Shown here: positions 1-11,400 of the stretch, in pieces
Position numbering within the stretch: position 1 is the first letter of the stretch
How the letters are laid out: the number at the start of each line of letters is the position of its first letter
Origin: Silene noctiflora
Taxonomy: Eukaryota; Streptophyta; Magnoliopsida; Caryophyllales; Caryophyllaceae
Reading direction: 5' to 3'
Length of the DNA stretch: 48,155 nt
Assembly: GCA_009801015.1 (NCBI GenBank)
Contig: VHZZ01000001.1
Span: 1,158,408-1,206,562 of the forward strand
Notes under the pieces: model-generated
Database searches by the model: none
The model's input: only the letters and a program-made list of their open reading frames with translations
Told to the model about the DNA's origin: nothing
Program-made: the position numbers and the translations under genes

Positions 1-344
1 CACAAATGAGAATTTGTCATCTTTTTTTACTTTTGAATTTGCAATGTGAGAATGGATGCTGTTTTGTCTATTATACCCACCTCATTTAAATTATTTTTAT
101 TTGATTAGACGTTACAACAGTTCAAAAAAAATGAGTGAAAAATATTTGAAGTCTTAAATATTATCATTATTTCAAAACTAAAAAAAATAGAGGTATATAA
201 ACTATGATTAACACTATATTGTTTTTATAATTAATATCATCATTTTAATAAAGTTAGACTAGCAAAAATATCATTTTGACGTTGAGCAAGAATGATATCA
301 TTTGTTTACAAAAGTAATGAGAATGAGAATAACAAAATAATAGG

Positions 345-345
345 T

Positions 346-399
<54 letters not shown>
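345..399. repeat. (AAT)n microsatellite
   Basis: An uninterrupted run of about 18 AAT/TAA triplets in AT-rich intergenic DNA. Nothing else of note lies in 1-500 apart from low-complexity A/T sequence. Confidence 0.95.
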
Positions 400-400
<1 letters not shown>

Positions 401-516
401 GCTACTAAAAATTAAAAAATGATGTGGAATATCAAGATTAAAAAATTTCCTTATAAAAAATTGTAAAAAAAATTGACACGAGCAAACATTATTTATTAAT
501 GAAGAGTTAGAGAAGT

Positions 517-545
517 CCCGTGATTTTCACGGGTAATTAAACTAG
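517..545 (+). mobile_element. Helitron 3' terminus
   Basis: A short GC hairpin (stem CCCGTGA/TCACGGG, 517-533) is followed 8 bp later by CTAG at 542-545 and then T. This is the classical Helitron 3' end: a hairpin about 10 bp before CTRR, inserted 5' of a T. The 5' end was not located and may lie outside the window. Confidence 0.7.
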
Positions 546-2387
546 TTAAACATTCAATTGTAAATTTCTCTCAATACATAAGTGGAAATATATTCATGTG
601 AGATCTTATTTAATTCGTCTTTACGAGTACATTTAAAATATCTAACTTTTATAATTTTTGCAAATACGTAGCTAACGATATTTACCGCGTAAAATACGGG
701 TTGACAAACGTAAAAAAACAAAGTGGTAGAGTGGAGTTGAATGGAGGAAGTATCTACATAGTATAAAAGTCAAGTCTTTTAGAGACTTTTGATTAACTCC
801 TTGATTTTGGGAAAGAAAAAACAAATTGGCCCCATCATTACTTTTGTTATTTAATTTGTTTCTCTCCTCCTTTCTAACTAATTTGTCTTTCTCCTTATTT
901 CTAATATTAATCTTCTAACTCATACTATAATATTCATATCCTAAAATATTAGAAACATAATCTGAACAGATATAAATTAGAAATCAAATAATTCAAAAAA
1001 TCAAAAAATTAAAAATTGAATATAATTACAAAAAAACAATAAAAGCTAAAGATCGTAATTTAGTCCTTTGGTTAAAGGAATATATGACAGACGATAAATT
1101 TAACATTGTAATCTGTTGCATTTTTTTTTTTATTATAGAAGCCTTCAATGATGTTAAATAAGATCATGAAATATTATAAATTCATAAAAAAACTGACCAT
1201 GATGATTAAGGAGTACATTAGAAAGTTGGATGGCTGATAATGAATATGAAAGATCGTATACGATGATACCAACATTTTAAAATTTATTTTTAATAAAAAT
1301 GCCCATTGATATAAACACATTAAAAAAAGTTGAGAATTAGATAAGATCGTAGCTAATTGATAGTTACGAAAAAAAATAAAATTATTGACAAGCTAATATC
1401 TACTTAATCGATATAAAAAAACACGGAAAAAAATAAATCTAACAATAGAAGCAATGAAGCTACCAAATAATTGATAAAATATGAAAAAAAATGTAGGAAT
1501 TAATATACCTATTTCGAAAGTAGTATACAAAGAGGATGAACTATAAGTTATCAAAATTTTATAAAAAAACTAGAAGAACGATTCTATCAAAAATCTCATT
1601 ATTAAGTAGATCAACAGTTGTATGACATTAAAAGGAGATTGTATCAAAAATTTATGAGTGAAAAGATGGATGAGTATAACATAGGATAAATTGAGAGAGG
1701 AGTGACAAATTGAGAGAGGTAGAGAACAGTGTGGTGCGTAGAGAGAATGAAGTATTAGAGTGACGGTAAAACATTAGGGTGGGTGGAGATTTTATCCTAA
1801 TGAACTAGGGTTAACTATATTAATATAAAATCATATAATTAATCAAACGAGTTCATCCATAATATACACAAGTTGGACCCTTAATGAATGACTTAGCCCA
1901 ATGATATTTTTGTTTAAATACCGAGTACAAGCTTTATATAACTCATATAGTGTTTGGTTGTTATTTGGGCTGAAATATTTTGGTACATTAGACCACTAAC
2001 TCTATTCTTAAATTATTTTTTCACATCTATCTCCCACTATCGTTTTAGTCATGGACAACTTTAGGTCGTCATTTACGACGTTACAAGAAAGCAAGGTTTA
2101 ACGCCATACAAATATGTATTCAATGCTTTTCGTTCGGTGCATAAACGATGACCCATATTGTGTCAGCTTTTAACATGTAAAATTACAAATTTATCGTTAT
2201 TTTCTATCTAACCTGTCAAGTACCATTATTTAATAAAATTCGGCTCTATATTATCTAAAATATTCAAATGTAATATTTATCTAACATTCGAATCTCCAAC
2301 TGTGAACTATTTATTATCACGACATTGAATACTTAATCACGCTCATTTATATGCTCATGTATTTAATGATATCGTCAAATATAACGA

Positions 2388-2419
2388 CCCGTGCATTTTT
2401 TGCACGGGTATAAAACTAG
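2388..2419 (+). mobile_element. Helitron 3' terminus, second copy
   Basis: A perfect 8-bp stem CCCGTGCA/TGCACGGG (2388-2395 with 2401-2408) is followed by CTAG at 2416-2419 and T. It is the same terminal architecture as the element ending at 545. The 5' end was not found with certainty, so the stretch 546-2387 may be partly Helitron body. I see no gene in it. Confidence 0.7.
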
Positions 2420-3910
2420 TTTAAGAGTAATGGACTGTGTGTAACAATAAACATTCTAATTGATTCATATTGATCGGGTCTATTCGATTATATGTCAATA
2501 TTGGGTCCTTAGTTTGGGTATTAGCTCATTCGGGTTGGATTAGCTTCTCCAGGTCTAGTCTGGATTGGGATTCTATATTTATCGGAAATGAAGTGGTAAG
2601 ACCAATTTGAAAGGTCAAATCAGGTATTGTAAGATCGTGTTTGTAAATAACTTGGGAAAACAATCTCATGTAAAAATAAAAGGGAAGTTGGTGTAATTTG
2701 TAAAGTATAATGTTAAAAATCCTTTTAATAAACTTAAAATCGTTAATAATCATATCAGTTAGAGCACAAGTAAGCATTTTATAGTCTTGGACGATGTTAT
2801 GTTATCCTACTGGCTGGACGATCATGTGCGATCCTACCCGATTATGAATGATCCTACGACTATTTGAATCACTTTTCATATTCGAATCATACGATCCCAT
2901 GATCTTGTGCAATCCTACACGAGTACACGGCATGGTACAGCATGAAGCCCAACTTCTCGTGTCTCGGCCGTGCCATTTTCTCCTCCAGGCACAAGACATG
3001 ATCCGATACAACATAACCCACTTCCATCTCAGAGGCCAACTGGTCAGGCACTAGTAAAAGTCTGTCTCCACTATCATTAAATGATATTATTTCACTTTGA
3101 TCCGTTTTAATGATAAAATAGATACGTCCGTCTTAAATACGACTAACCGCTCAACTGAATAATCCCATGACTTGACCCTTCATCCTACATGCAATTGGCA
3201 ATTGGCAATTGGCATGCATGCTCAAGAAGTCATAAACTACTTGCGAGTTACGCCATCTTCTGAAACTCCAATATGTATTGGTATTTGGTAAAAGAAAAAA
3301 AAAAAAATGCAGGTACCAGTCAGAATAATACTGACAAGAGTAGTACAAAGATTAGATATGCTCTTGTTACTGAGATTTTTACTACCTACCCATGCACTGC
3401 ACTGGCGGAGTTAAAGGGGGTTAACTTGTACGTCGACTCGGTAAACGGGTTTGTGGGTTAGAGCAGTACGGGCCGTGACAGTTCGGAGCTGGGTCGGGTC
3501 ACGGTCGCTTTGGTTTTAGGTGTATTGTATTGTTTCGAGTTATTTTACATTACTCGGTGATCCTATTCGTTAATTTGAATAAAAAATGTTGTATAGGTAA
3601 TTGTCTACTTATAGATTGAGTTTGATAGTGTATTGTTTATATTATATTTTAATTTCAATGTATAAAATTGTTAGTGCGATTTAAATTAGTTATTCAAGTA
3701 ATTTCTTATCTACCCAGGTTAGTATCGTCGAGTTATTTTCGAATCAGGTGATTTTAGATAGAGTCAACTTAAATCACGTACTCGTTTCACATTCAAATCA
3801 ATTTTGGTGACCCTTTATGGGCTAATTTCGAGTTTCACATTCATATCAATTTTGGCAGCCTTTTTGGACCAATTTCGAGTTTAGAATTAGACTCCTAATT
3901 TTTTTCGCTC
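2420..3910. other. Gene-free repeat-derived stretch
   Basis: No coding exon recognised. 2800-3050 is rich in repeated GATCCTACGA-like words, similar in style to the degenerate element at the right edge of the window (47920-48090). 3400-3520 carries GGGTCGGGTC-type words typical of the hAT-derived repeats elsewhere here. Short open frames are chance. Confidence 0.5.
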
Positions 3911-3915
3911 CTAAC

Positions 3916-5338
3916 TGTAATAACTCGGATTCTGAGTAGTGGAACTCGGTCGTATAGGTTGTACTCGACCGAGTAAGTTATCGAGTGTTTTGCGGCAGGC
4001 TACTGCCTGTGAGCACTCGGTCGAGTATGTGAGACACTCGGTCGAGTAGGACGTACTCAGTCGAGTATGTCTGGTACTCGACCGACCGGTCCGACGAGTC
4101 GTTTTTCCGTGGTTTGATTAAAATAAAAAGGGAGTATTTATAAGTCGATATTCACTTCTTATTCAGTTTCTAAACCTAAAACATTCTCGAATTTTTCCCT
4201 AATCATTCTTATCACCTAGCAAGCAAGATCTAGTCTTCGGTCGTCGGTTTTTCGTGTTCGTGCGACGGGTCGTTTTTCCGCGGTTTGATTAAAATTAAAA
4301 GGGAGTATTTATAAGTCGATATTCACTTCTTATTCAGTTTCTAAACCTAAAACATTCTCGAATTTTTCCCTAATCATTCTTATCACCTAACAAGCAAGAT
4401 CTAATCTTCGGTAGTCGGTTTTTCGTGTTCGTGCGCCGGTTAAATTGTAATTTGCTTCCGCTAACTTGTAAATTGTTATGTTGATTGAAACCTTATGTTG
4501 GGTTAGATTGGGGGTCTGATTAGTTAATTGTGGATGGATTTTGATGCAGTATTGTTGATTATCTTTGTTAGGTGACGGTTTCGTAGAGGAGCGGTTTTAG
4601 CTTCGCTGATTATGTTGTTACGGAATTTCGAATAAGGTAGGGTTTCCCTACTCAGTCATATGTGTGTTTATTTATGCTAAATGGAAATGTATATTATTCT
4701 GATGTGGTTTATGGAGTATGGATTGTTGTCATTGTTAGAATTGTTGCAAAACCATTGTCGGGAGATGATCTTCACCCAATGTTCTCCCCTTGTGGTTCCC
4801 GTCACAAGGGGGATGTTCACATTAATGATTTAGATTTGCTCGCTGAAGTGGCAAAGCTGCGGTCTACCACTGGCGGTGTGGGTACCTGATAGGTCTGGCT
4901 GCGGTTCAGACTGTTTACCTGATGGATGAAATTGGCTAATGTAGATGGTTATGATTGTTGTTTGTTTCGTAGCTTATGTTGTTGAGCAGTTGACTGGCCA
5001 TTTTCTTTGTGTTGTGAACCTGCAGTGATCCATTGGAGAATGATGAGCAGATTTCTAGCAGGTTTGTTGGCTGGGCTCGTACGTGATGGATGAGAGAACC
5101 ACCGAGTCTAGCTAGCTTCTGCTGTCACCATGTTTTTAGATAATTTTTATCATGGGATTGTATTTTTGGTTCTACAGTTGGATTTGTTAGTTTTGTTGTA
5201 ATCGACTAAACCGTAATACTTTATTAAGATGTTACTTTGTGGTATTTGATGCATACTACCTCGGACAATCGAGATGATAACGTCTTCATTTACTAAGGTA
5301 AGTCTCGGTAAGACACTTTGATAGACGAGGGTGTTACA
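3916..5338. mobile_element. Solo LTR of an LTR retrotransposon
   Basis: The segment begins TGTAATAAC and ends GTGTTACA (short TG...CA inverted ends). It is flanked on both sides by the 5-bp direct repeat CTAAC (3911-3915 and 5339-5343), the target-site duplication expected of an LTR integration. No internal gag-pol coding or second LTR is present, so this is a solo LTR of 1423 bp left by LTR-LTR recombination. A TATA-like TATTTATAAG lies near 4134, followed by a transcribed-leader-like region. Family (gypsy or copia) cannot be told from the LTR alone. Confidence 0.85.
4098..4437 (+). repeat. Tandem duplication of ~171 bp inside the solo LTR
   Basis: Two head-to-tail copies start at 4098 and 4269 with GTCGTTTTTCCG and run in parallel through GGGAGTATTTATAAGTCG and the following ~120 bp with only scattered substitutions. 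The duplicated block includes the TATA-like motif, so the LTR core promoter is present twice. Confidence 0.85.
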
Positions 5339-5353
5339 CTAACATAAACAATA

Positions 5354-5503
5354 AGTCTCATTGAAGACGACCATATCCGTCACAAGTTGAAGACGGGTTA
5401 AGTAATACTCCCCAAGTGGATAGACGGACATTCTACTTTTATCTTATCTACCCAACTCGGGTATTACTTAACCGTCTTCAACTTATAACAAAAATGTCCG
5501 TCT
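5354..5503. mobile_element. MITE with GACGG/CCGTC inverted arms
   Basis: An inverted repeat: GACGACCATATCCGTCACAA-GTTGAAGACGG on the left pairs with CCGTCTTCAACTTATAAC and ATGTCCGTCTT on the right. It belongs to the commonest small element family in the window (see 9.3, 11.3, 25.4, 32.6, 33.5, 38.1 and 38.7 kb). Confidence 0.7.
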
Positions 5504-5506
5504 TTA

Positions 5507-5843
5507 GACCATCCCCAAACAACAAGTCAAGTTAATCGGGTCAATTGCATATTAGGCTTTAATCTCCCCTTATTGACCTTGACCCACTTAAACCCTCCCA
5601 AACAGAAAGTCACGACCTAGGTCAATAACCCAATCATTTATAATATATTAAATATATATACACTACCACAATATATCCACCTTTTATTTTTTTAATGATG
5701 TTCAATTAAGATGTCAATATGCTTCCACTTGAGTCAATTTGTGACTCTCCTTCCCTTGGGTCAATTCTAATACCCCCTTAATTATAATTAGCATGACCCA
5801 AGCAAGGTCATGACCAAGCAATTGACCTTGCTTGGGGATGGTC
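5507..5843. mobile_element. Tourist-like (PIF/Harbinger) MITE
   Basis: The terminal inverted repeat GACCATCCCCAA (5507-5518) matches TTGGGGATGGTC (5832-5843). Both ends are bordered by TTA (5504-5506, 5844-5846), the 3-bp target duplication of PIF/Harbinger elements. The interior has no coding capacity. It sits about 300 bp upstream of the SUMO-like start codon, so it is part of that gene's promoter region. Confidence 0.75.
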
Positions 5844-6145
5844 TTAATTAGAATTTGTAAACCATAAATGTCTAACTCTACCATGCACCACCCACCAAGT
5901 ACATATACGTTACACAGACTAGTCATTAGTGGACTACTCACTTCTACCAACGTCTCAAATTCACTCTTAATTTTTTTTTTTTTTTTCCTTTTTCGAGGAA
6001 AACACTCTCTTTAATTATTTACATTGTTTTTAAAGCTTTTATTTTCATCTTTAATCTCTTTTTGTTCTCTCATTTCCTCCTCCTTTTTTTTCTTATTTAT
6101 TTATTTATAACTTTCATTTTCTCTTTCAAAAAATACTAGAAAAAA

Positions 6146-7738
6146 ATGGAAGAAATTAGCAACAATTCCACTGAATTAGAGGGTAATGCAAATAAAAAGC
6201 AGAAAACTCAAGATTTCTCCAACTCCATTGTCATCAAATTCACCAATAACACGGTAAATTTTATACTCTTCTGCCTCTTTTTTACTAATCCCCCGTCTCA
6301 ATCATTTGTTTACGTTTAATTAAAATACGTCTCGCAAAAAATACTATATGAAGTACATGCATTGAAGCACACTTATCTGAAATTACTATACTCATTTCTA
6401 TCGTAGTTGGTCGATTTGCTATACCAAGTGCATGTATATGCCCTAAGGGCACACGTTAAAAATATAACGGAATAATGAATAAAATAAAATTCCGTCAACA
6501 AATTCCAATTAAATAATTTATGTATTTAATGTCAAATTTTATGTTTTTAAGTTTTTCTAACGTGTGTCCGTGTTAAAACCTTATTCCGATTTTAAAACTT
6601 GTTTATGTCAAAATTATTATGATTCTTAATTTCTACATTTGGTTGGTAAAGAACGTTATATTATCCCGTGAATCAATTAATTTTGTGTAAGACGGTTTTA
6701 CATAAGAATAGTTACTGATAGCGCCCTTTTTAGACTGAATTTGTGTAAAACCGTCTTAATTACGCAAGTATTTGTGTTGGTGAATATAGTAAAGAAAATG
6801 AGTTTCTCGTATTGAAAAATTGCAGGATAATCGAACGTTTTATGTGACAGTGAAGCGAACTGTAACATTTCGAAAGATATTTGAAATATATTGTCTACAT
6901 CAAATGGTACAATACGAGACTGCTCGTTTCCTGTTTGAAGATCAAAAGATTCTTCCTAATCTCACTCCTTTTGATGTATGTCCTTTATTCTTAGTATTAT
7001 TCCTCTATTATCATACAATAAATTGTCTACATTATTCGTATCGTTGTATACGATTATATGTATAACGAGGTTTAAATGAGTCGGGTTTAAAAAAATCGTA
7101 AAATTTGTAGAAGTTGATCCCTGCATGCACAGCAGAACCCGTCTAAGGTCCTCCAATGACGGGAGAGCTGGCAAAAGCCGACCCGATACAACCTGACCTG
7201 ATATCAACCCTATTTTTTCCATCCCGAACCTGATCCGACCCGTGACCCGATATTTTTCAACCCGATAATGAACTAGTTTAATAATGGTTTAAATAACACC
7301 AAATTGAAATTCATCTTAATTATTTTTCACTTAAAACTAGAACTAATATATCTGCCCGTTACTTAAACATGAAATCACCATCAAAAACAAAATTTATAAG
7401 ATAAAATATATGCCGATAACTAGATTCGACACTGACCCGACCCGACTTGCCACCTGTTGATGATCCGATATGAACTGAACTGACCCGAACCCGTCATTGA
7501 CCCGACCTAACCCGAGTCCGACATGACCCGACCCGCGTTGACCCGACCCGATATTTTTCAATGTACCCTAATAAAAGGTTACGAACAACACATAAAAGGT
7601 TATGGAAAACGTGGTCTTCTAATAATTTAATAAAAAACCGTCTCTTACAAGTTTTTCCTGAGTTTGAAAATGCAGATAAATTTTCCAGATGGAGGTGAAA
7701 TTGATGTGATGAGCCATGTGAGTGGAGGTGGTTGCTAA
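6146..7738 (+). CDS. SUMO-like small ubiquitin-related modifier, three exons
   Basis: Joined exons 6146-6253, 6826-6975 and 7676-7738 encode 106 residues; all junctions are GT-AG in phase 0. The N-terminus is polar and flexible (residues 1-27), followed by a beta-grasp fold: IVIKF strand, FYVTVKR strand, the KIFEIYC helix, FLFEDQKI, and the acidic loop DGGEIDVM. It ends SHVSGGGC, with the di-glycine that SUMO proteases expose on maturation, so only one or two residues would be trimmed. Intron positions match those I recall for plant SUMO genes: one after the first beta-hairpin turn and one after the TPxE-like segment. It diverges strongly from canonical plant SUMO1/2: the hairpin turn reads TNNTDNR and the C-terminal QTGG is replaced. 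It could be an active diverged paralogue like the minor Arabidopsis SUMOs, or a gene losing function. Start chosen as the first ATG in frame. SUMO family high; functional state unknown. Confidence 0.85.
7120..7570. repeat. Dispersed GACCCG-rich repeat in intron 2 of the SUMO-like gene
   Basis: Two clusters of GACCCGACCCG-type words and the motif CCCGATATTTTTCAA (once near 7245, again near 7548) flank an AT-rich centre. This resembles the hAT-type element at 13272-13830 in composition, but I could not define its ends or a target duplication. It makes the second intron 700 bp long. Confidence 0.55.
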
Positions 7739-8462
7739 AGACTGGAAGTGTCTTAATTACTTGTACTGATCTTTTTCTGTTATTAGCAAAGATTTGCTGA
7801 TTTTTTTTTATGTACTCTGTGCATCAATTCTGCTGTAAACTTGTACTACTAGTATCTACTCAAAGATTCTATTAACCGATTTGGGTTGGGTCGAGTTCGC
7901 GTCAAGTCATCGTCTAGTTGGGTCATCACAGATTCACGGTTAACAAGTAGAGTTGGATTCAGGTTATATTGAGTCAGATTATGAAACATGCATTACATTC
8001 ATACTAATGCAATTCTGGTCAGTATCAACATTTGTTTTAGTTATTCGGTCTGACCTCGTGTCGAGTAATCAAACTATCGAGCCTGTTGCTGGGCGGTTCT
8101 GGTCAGTACCTCCCTTTAAAGGGAAATAAAATGAAACACAGGAATGAATGTTCAAGTTGGTCAGTTGGAGATGCTTGAATTTCTACATCTTCACTTCAAG
8201 TGCAAATTAGCTTACAAAGTTGCATTACATAACTGATCAACCATCGGAACGAATGTCGAAAGAAATTAATTAAGCCCTAGAAACCTAAATTGATAATAAT
8301 TCTACTAATCTTGGAGGGATTCTGATTAAATTAGTCATTCAATAGTTTTGGATCTTAAGATGAATCCATGAAGGAGATGAGACCGCCAATTCAAGCTCCA
8401 AACAAAATTGTGACAGCCCTCTCTGTCTAAAGCAATGAACTCGTTCTTTATCCGAGAATTAG

Positions 8463-11400
8463 TCAGAAAACTGCAATGTAAGAGAGCAGTAGAATCAGCA
8501 TCTGCATAACAAGGGTTGTAGCAGCTGAAAGAGGTCGGGAAGTGGCTGAGTCGCTTGTCGTGGCAATTGGTGGTCCCATGTTTGGATTAATACCGGACCC
8601 TCCAAAAGTTCCGTTGGTTGAAGGGGTGAATGGTGATGAAATTCCATAAGGCGGAGCTGTGCCGTAAGGAGGAGTTGTTACAGAAGGGTTGGTTGTTGGT
8701 GTTGTGCCAGTGGTAGTAGGCATGTTTCCTGCAGTGCTGAATTTGCCATAAAACATGTCATATTAATACAGCATTATTCCAATCTTCAACATTTACGGCT
8801 CTTGCCTAAGAACGGGTTAAGGTAGAAACCGCACAAAAACCAATGTGAAATTGAACTGAAACGTCGCAAGTACTGGACAGTCACAAGTCGGAGTCTAGCA
8901 CCTTGTCTGATTCGGACGTAAAAGAGTTTCCAAATGATCTATTGTAAAAAAATCAGACTAGCATTGCATTTCTGGTCTCTGTTTCATCGGAAGAGTTATT
9001 CTGGTTTAAGACCGTATTAAACTCTTACAACCAAGACATGATACTCGTAGCTAGCTACTAGCCTATTATTAATTGAGCTACATGACGTTTAAACAAGTCG
9101 TCTAAGTTTAAGACGGTTTCAACTGAGATTTTGGGACAATGGAAAGGAGCTAAGCCCCTAAAACATGGAATAGTCCTAGTACCTGATTATATGCTTTGAA
9201 AGTTTAAATCTTGAACCGTTGTCGACCACTATTCTCAAGGGAAGAGTACAATTTCTAAAACCAAAGCGTCTCCCTTGTGACGGGTCGGTATTTGTGACGG
9301 GTAATGCCACTCACAAAACGAATAAAGCAAAAGGTGGGGCACCCTTCCACTTGCTTTCCTCTCTCCTCTCATGGGTCTTTTGTGAGTAAAAGTGGTACCC
9401 GTCTTCTCAAAGTGACGGATACCTTCCGTCACAAATGAGAATTGCCCTTCTAAAACAAACATTTTTAAAATAGCTACTATTCTCTCGAATCCAGCGAATA
9501 ATTTACATTTGCTTTATTAACGATTCCGTCACTTGGTCTCATTAACGACCATTATACAGACACATCTAGTATAATTAACGTTGTTATTACTAATGACTAC
9601 TGAGATGTCTAACATAAAACGAAGTATTTACTTCAAAAAATAATGAGCATATCTACATAATTGATATTCAATATCAATTATGATATTACGTGTATATTTA
9701 GTCTAACAATAATTGTGTACAATATTATTAGTTACCTAATTGTCCTAACAATTAGGAACTAATCCTAACAATTAGGTAACTAATAATATTGTACACAATT
9801 ATTTTTAGACTAAATATACACGTAATATCATAATTAATATGAATATCAATTATGTAGATAATTGCTCATTAAAAAAGAAAACATGAAATGAAGTCGATAA
9901 CTTAATGTACTCGCGAGTATGAAGTCGCTGATCAATGTATTGACGAGTATTAGTCTCGATATACATTGATCCTCACTTTGTCTCAAGGATTTGTTTGACT
10001 TTTTTATTTCTTTATAAAGAATATTATAATTAAAGATAAACAAATGATTGAGACGGAGAGAGTACATTCATACTCGGGATTAGATCAGTACATGACATTT
10101 CAAATTCAAAAAATGGTTGGAATAAAAGCTGAAAGGACAAGACGAAGAAAAAAGACGTTGGAAAATGACCATACGTACAAATAAACAGGAAAGTGTCAGG
10201 AAGTAATTTTGCTTGAATAATACAGCAAACTAACTTCTGTCAAACATTTGATGGTCTGAACTCTGACAATAAGTCTTTCTCAAAACGGATATTACGGATA
10301 TATCCGTTTAAGTTAAGACGAATCAAGTAGTATCCACTTGTAAGGATAAGACAAAAAAGAAAATGTTTTGGGAATAACAAACTCTTTTTCCTATCTATGC
10401 AAATGGGTTATTATTTGACCCGTCTAAAGCTTAAGACGGGTAGTTCCGTCTTAAATGAGAATCTCTGATTGATGAACATCCTCAAGTCTTGACATATCAA
10501 ATTATACACACTCTTAATTAAGACAAATATATCCGTCTTAAACTTAAAACGGTTCAAGTAGCATAGGTGAGATAAAAGTTGATTGTCTAGGGACGAAAAA
10601 CTTGTCTCAACCTATATAAATGGGTGTTGTTTGAACCGTTTTAATTTTAAGACGGATATTTCTGCTTAAAAGAGACCGACCCAGCAAATGAATGCAGATA
10701 GACGTAAACAAATAACCGAGATGTACGATCATACCATGGCACGAGTCTATGCCATTATGGTATGACTTATGAGTATACATATTATAGAATAAAAACGTCT
10801 TACACAACCTTCTATTTGTTATACTTTTGTCTAATGTTAGTTTTAAATGAATAATTTATAATTTATATATAGAAGGACCGTCTCCTACGTAGCACCAAAA
10901 CGGACACGGACACGTGACACGCCATCCCAAAAAAATTAGGACACGGGACACGTTATTTAAATTTAATAAAATATATATTTATAGTTAAAATTAACGTATC
11001 ATTTTATTTTTGTAAATGTATTTGCTATTAAATTTAAATAATTGAAGCTAAAATTTGACTTTGACTATAACTTATTCTCATTTCCCACTCAAATCCGTCT
11101 TCTAATCAATCTTTTTCCGTCTTTCGACATCTCATTCCTCATTTATTGGTATCCAACACATTTAGGGGTGTCCAGCGTGTGTCCGATGAGTGTCGTGTCG
11201 AACACGGTGTCGGACACGGGACGACTGATTAGGAGGAGTGTCCGTGCTACCTAGACCATCTCACACGATCACTCGCTTGAACGATTTTACACAATAATGT
11301 CTTAGTTACTTAAATCACAAATTCTCATTGAAGACGGGCACTATCCGTCACAAGCTGAAGACGGATAGTGCCCTCCTCCCCACTTGCCTTATTATAAGAG

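Noticed and set aside
6962-7222. Minus-strand open frame opposite the SUMO-like gene
   Set aside because: Shadow of exon 2 and the intron repeat.
7154-7457. Complete hAT element with matched ends in the SUMO-like intron
   Set aside because: GAGCTGGCAAAA and TTGCCACCT are only loosely inverse and no 8-bp duplication was found, so only a repeat region is reported.
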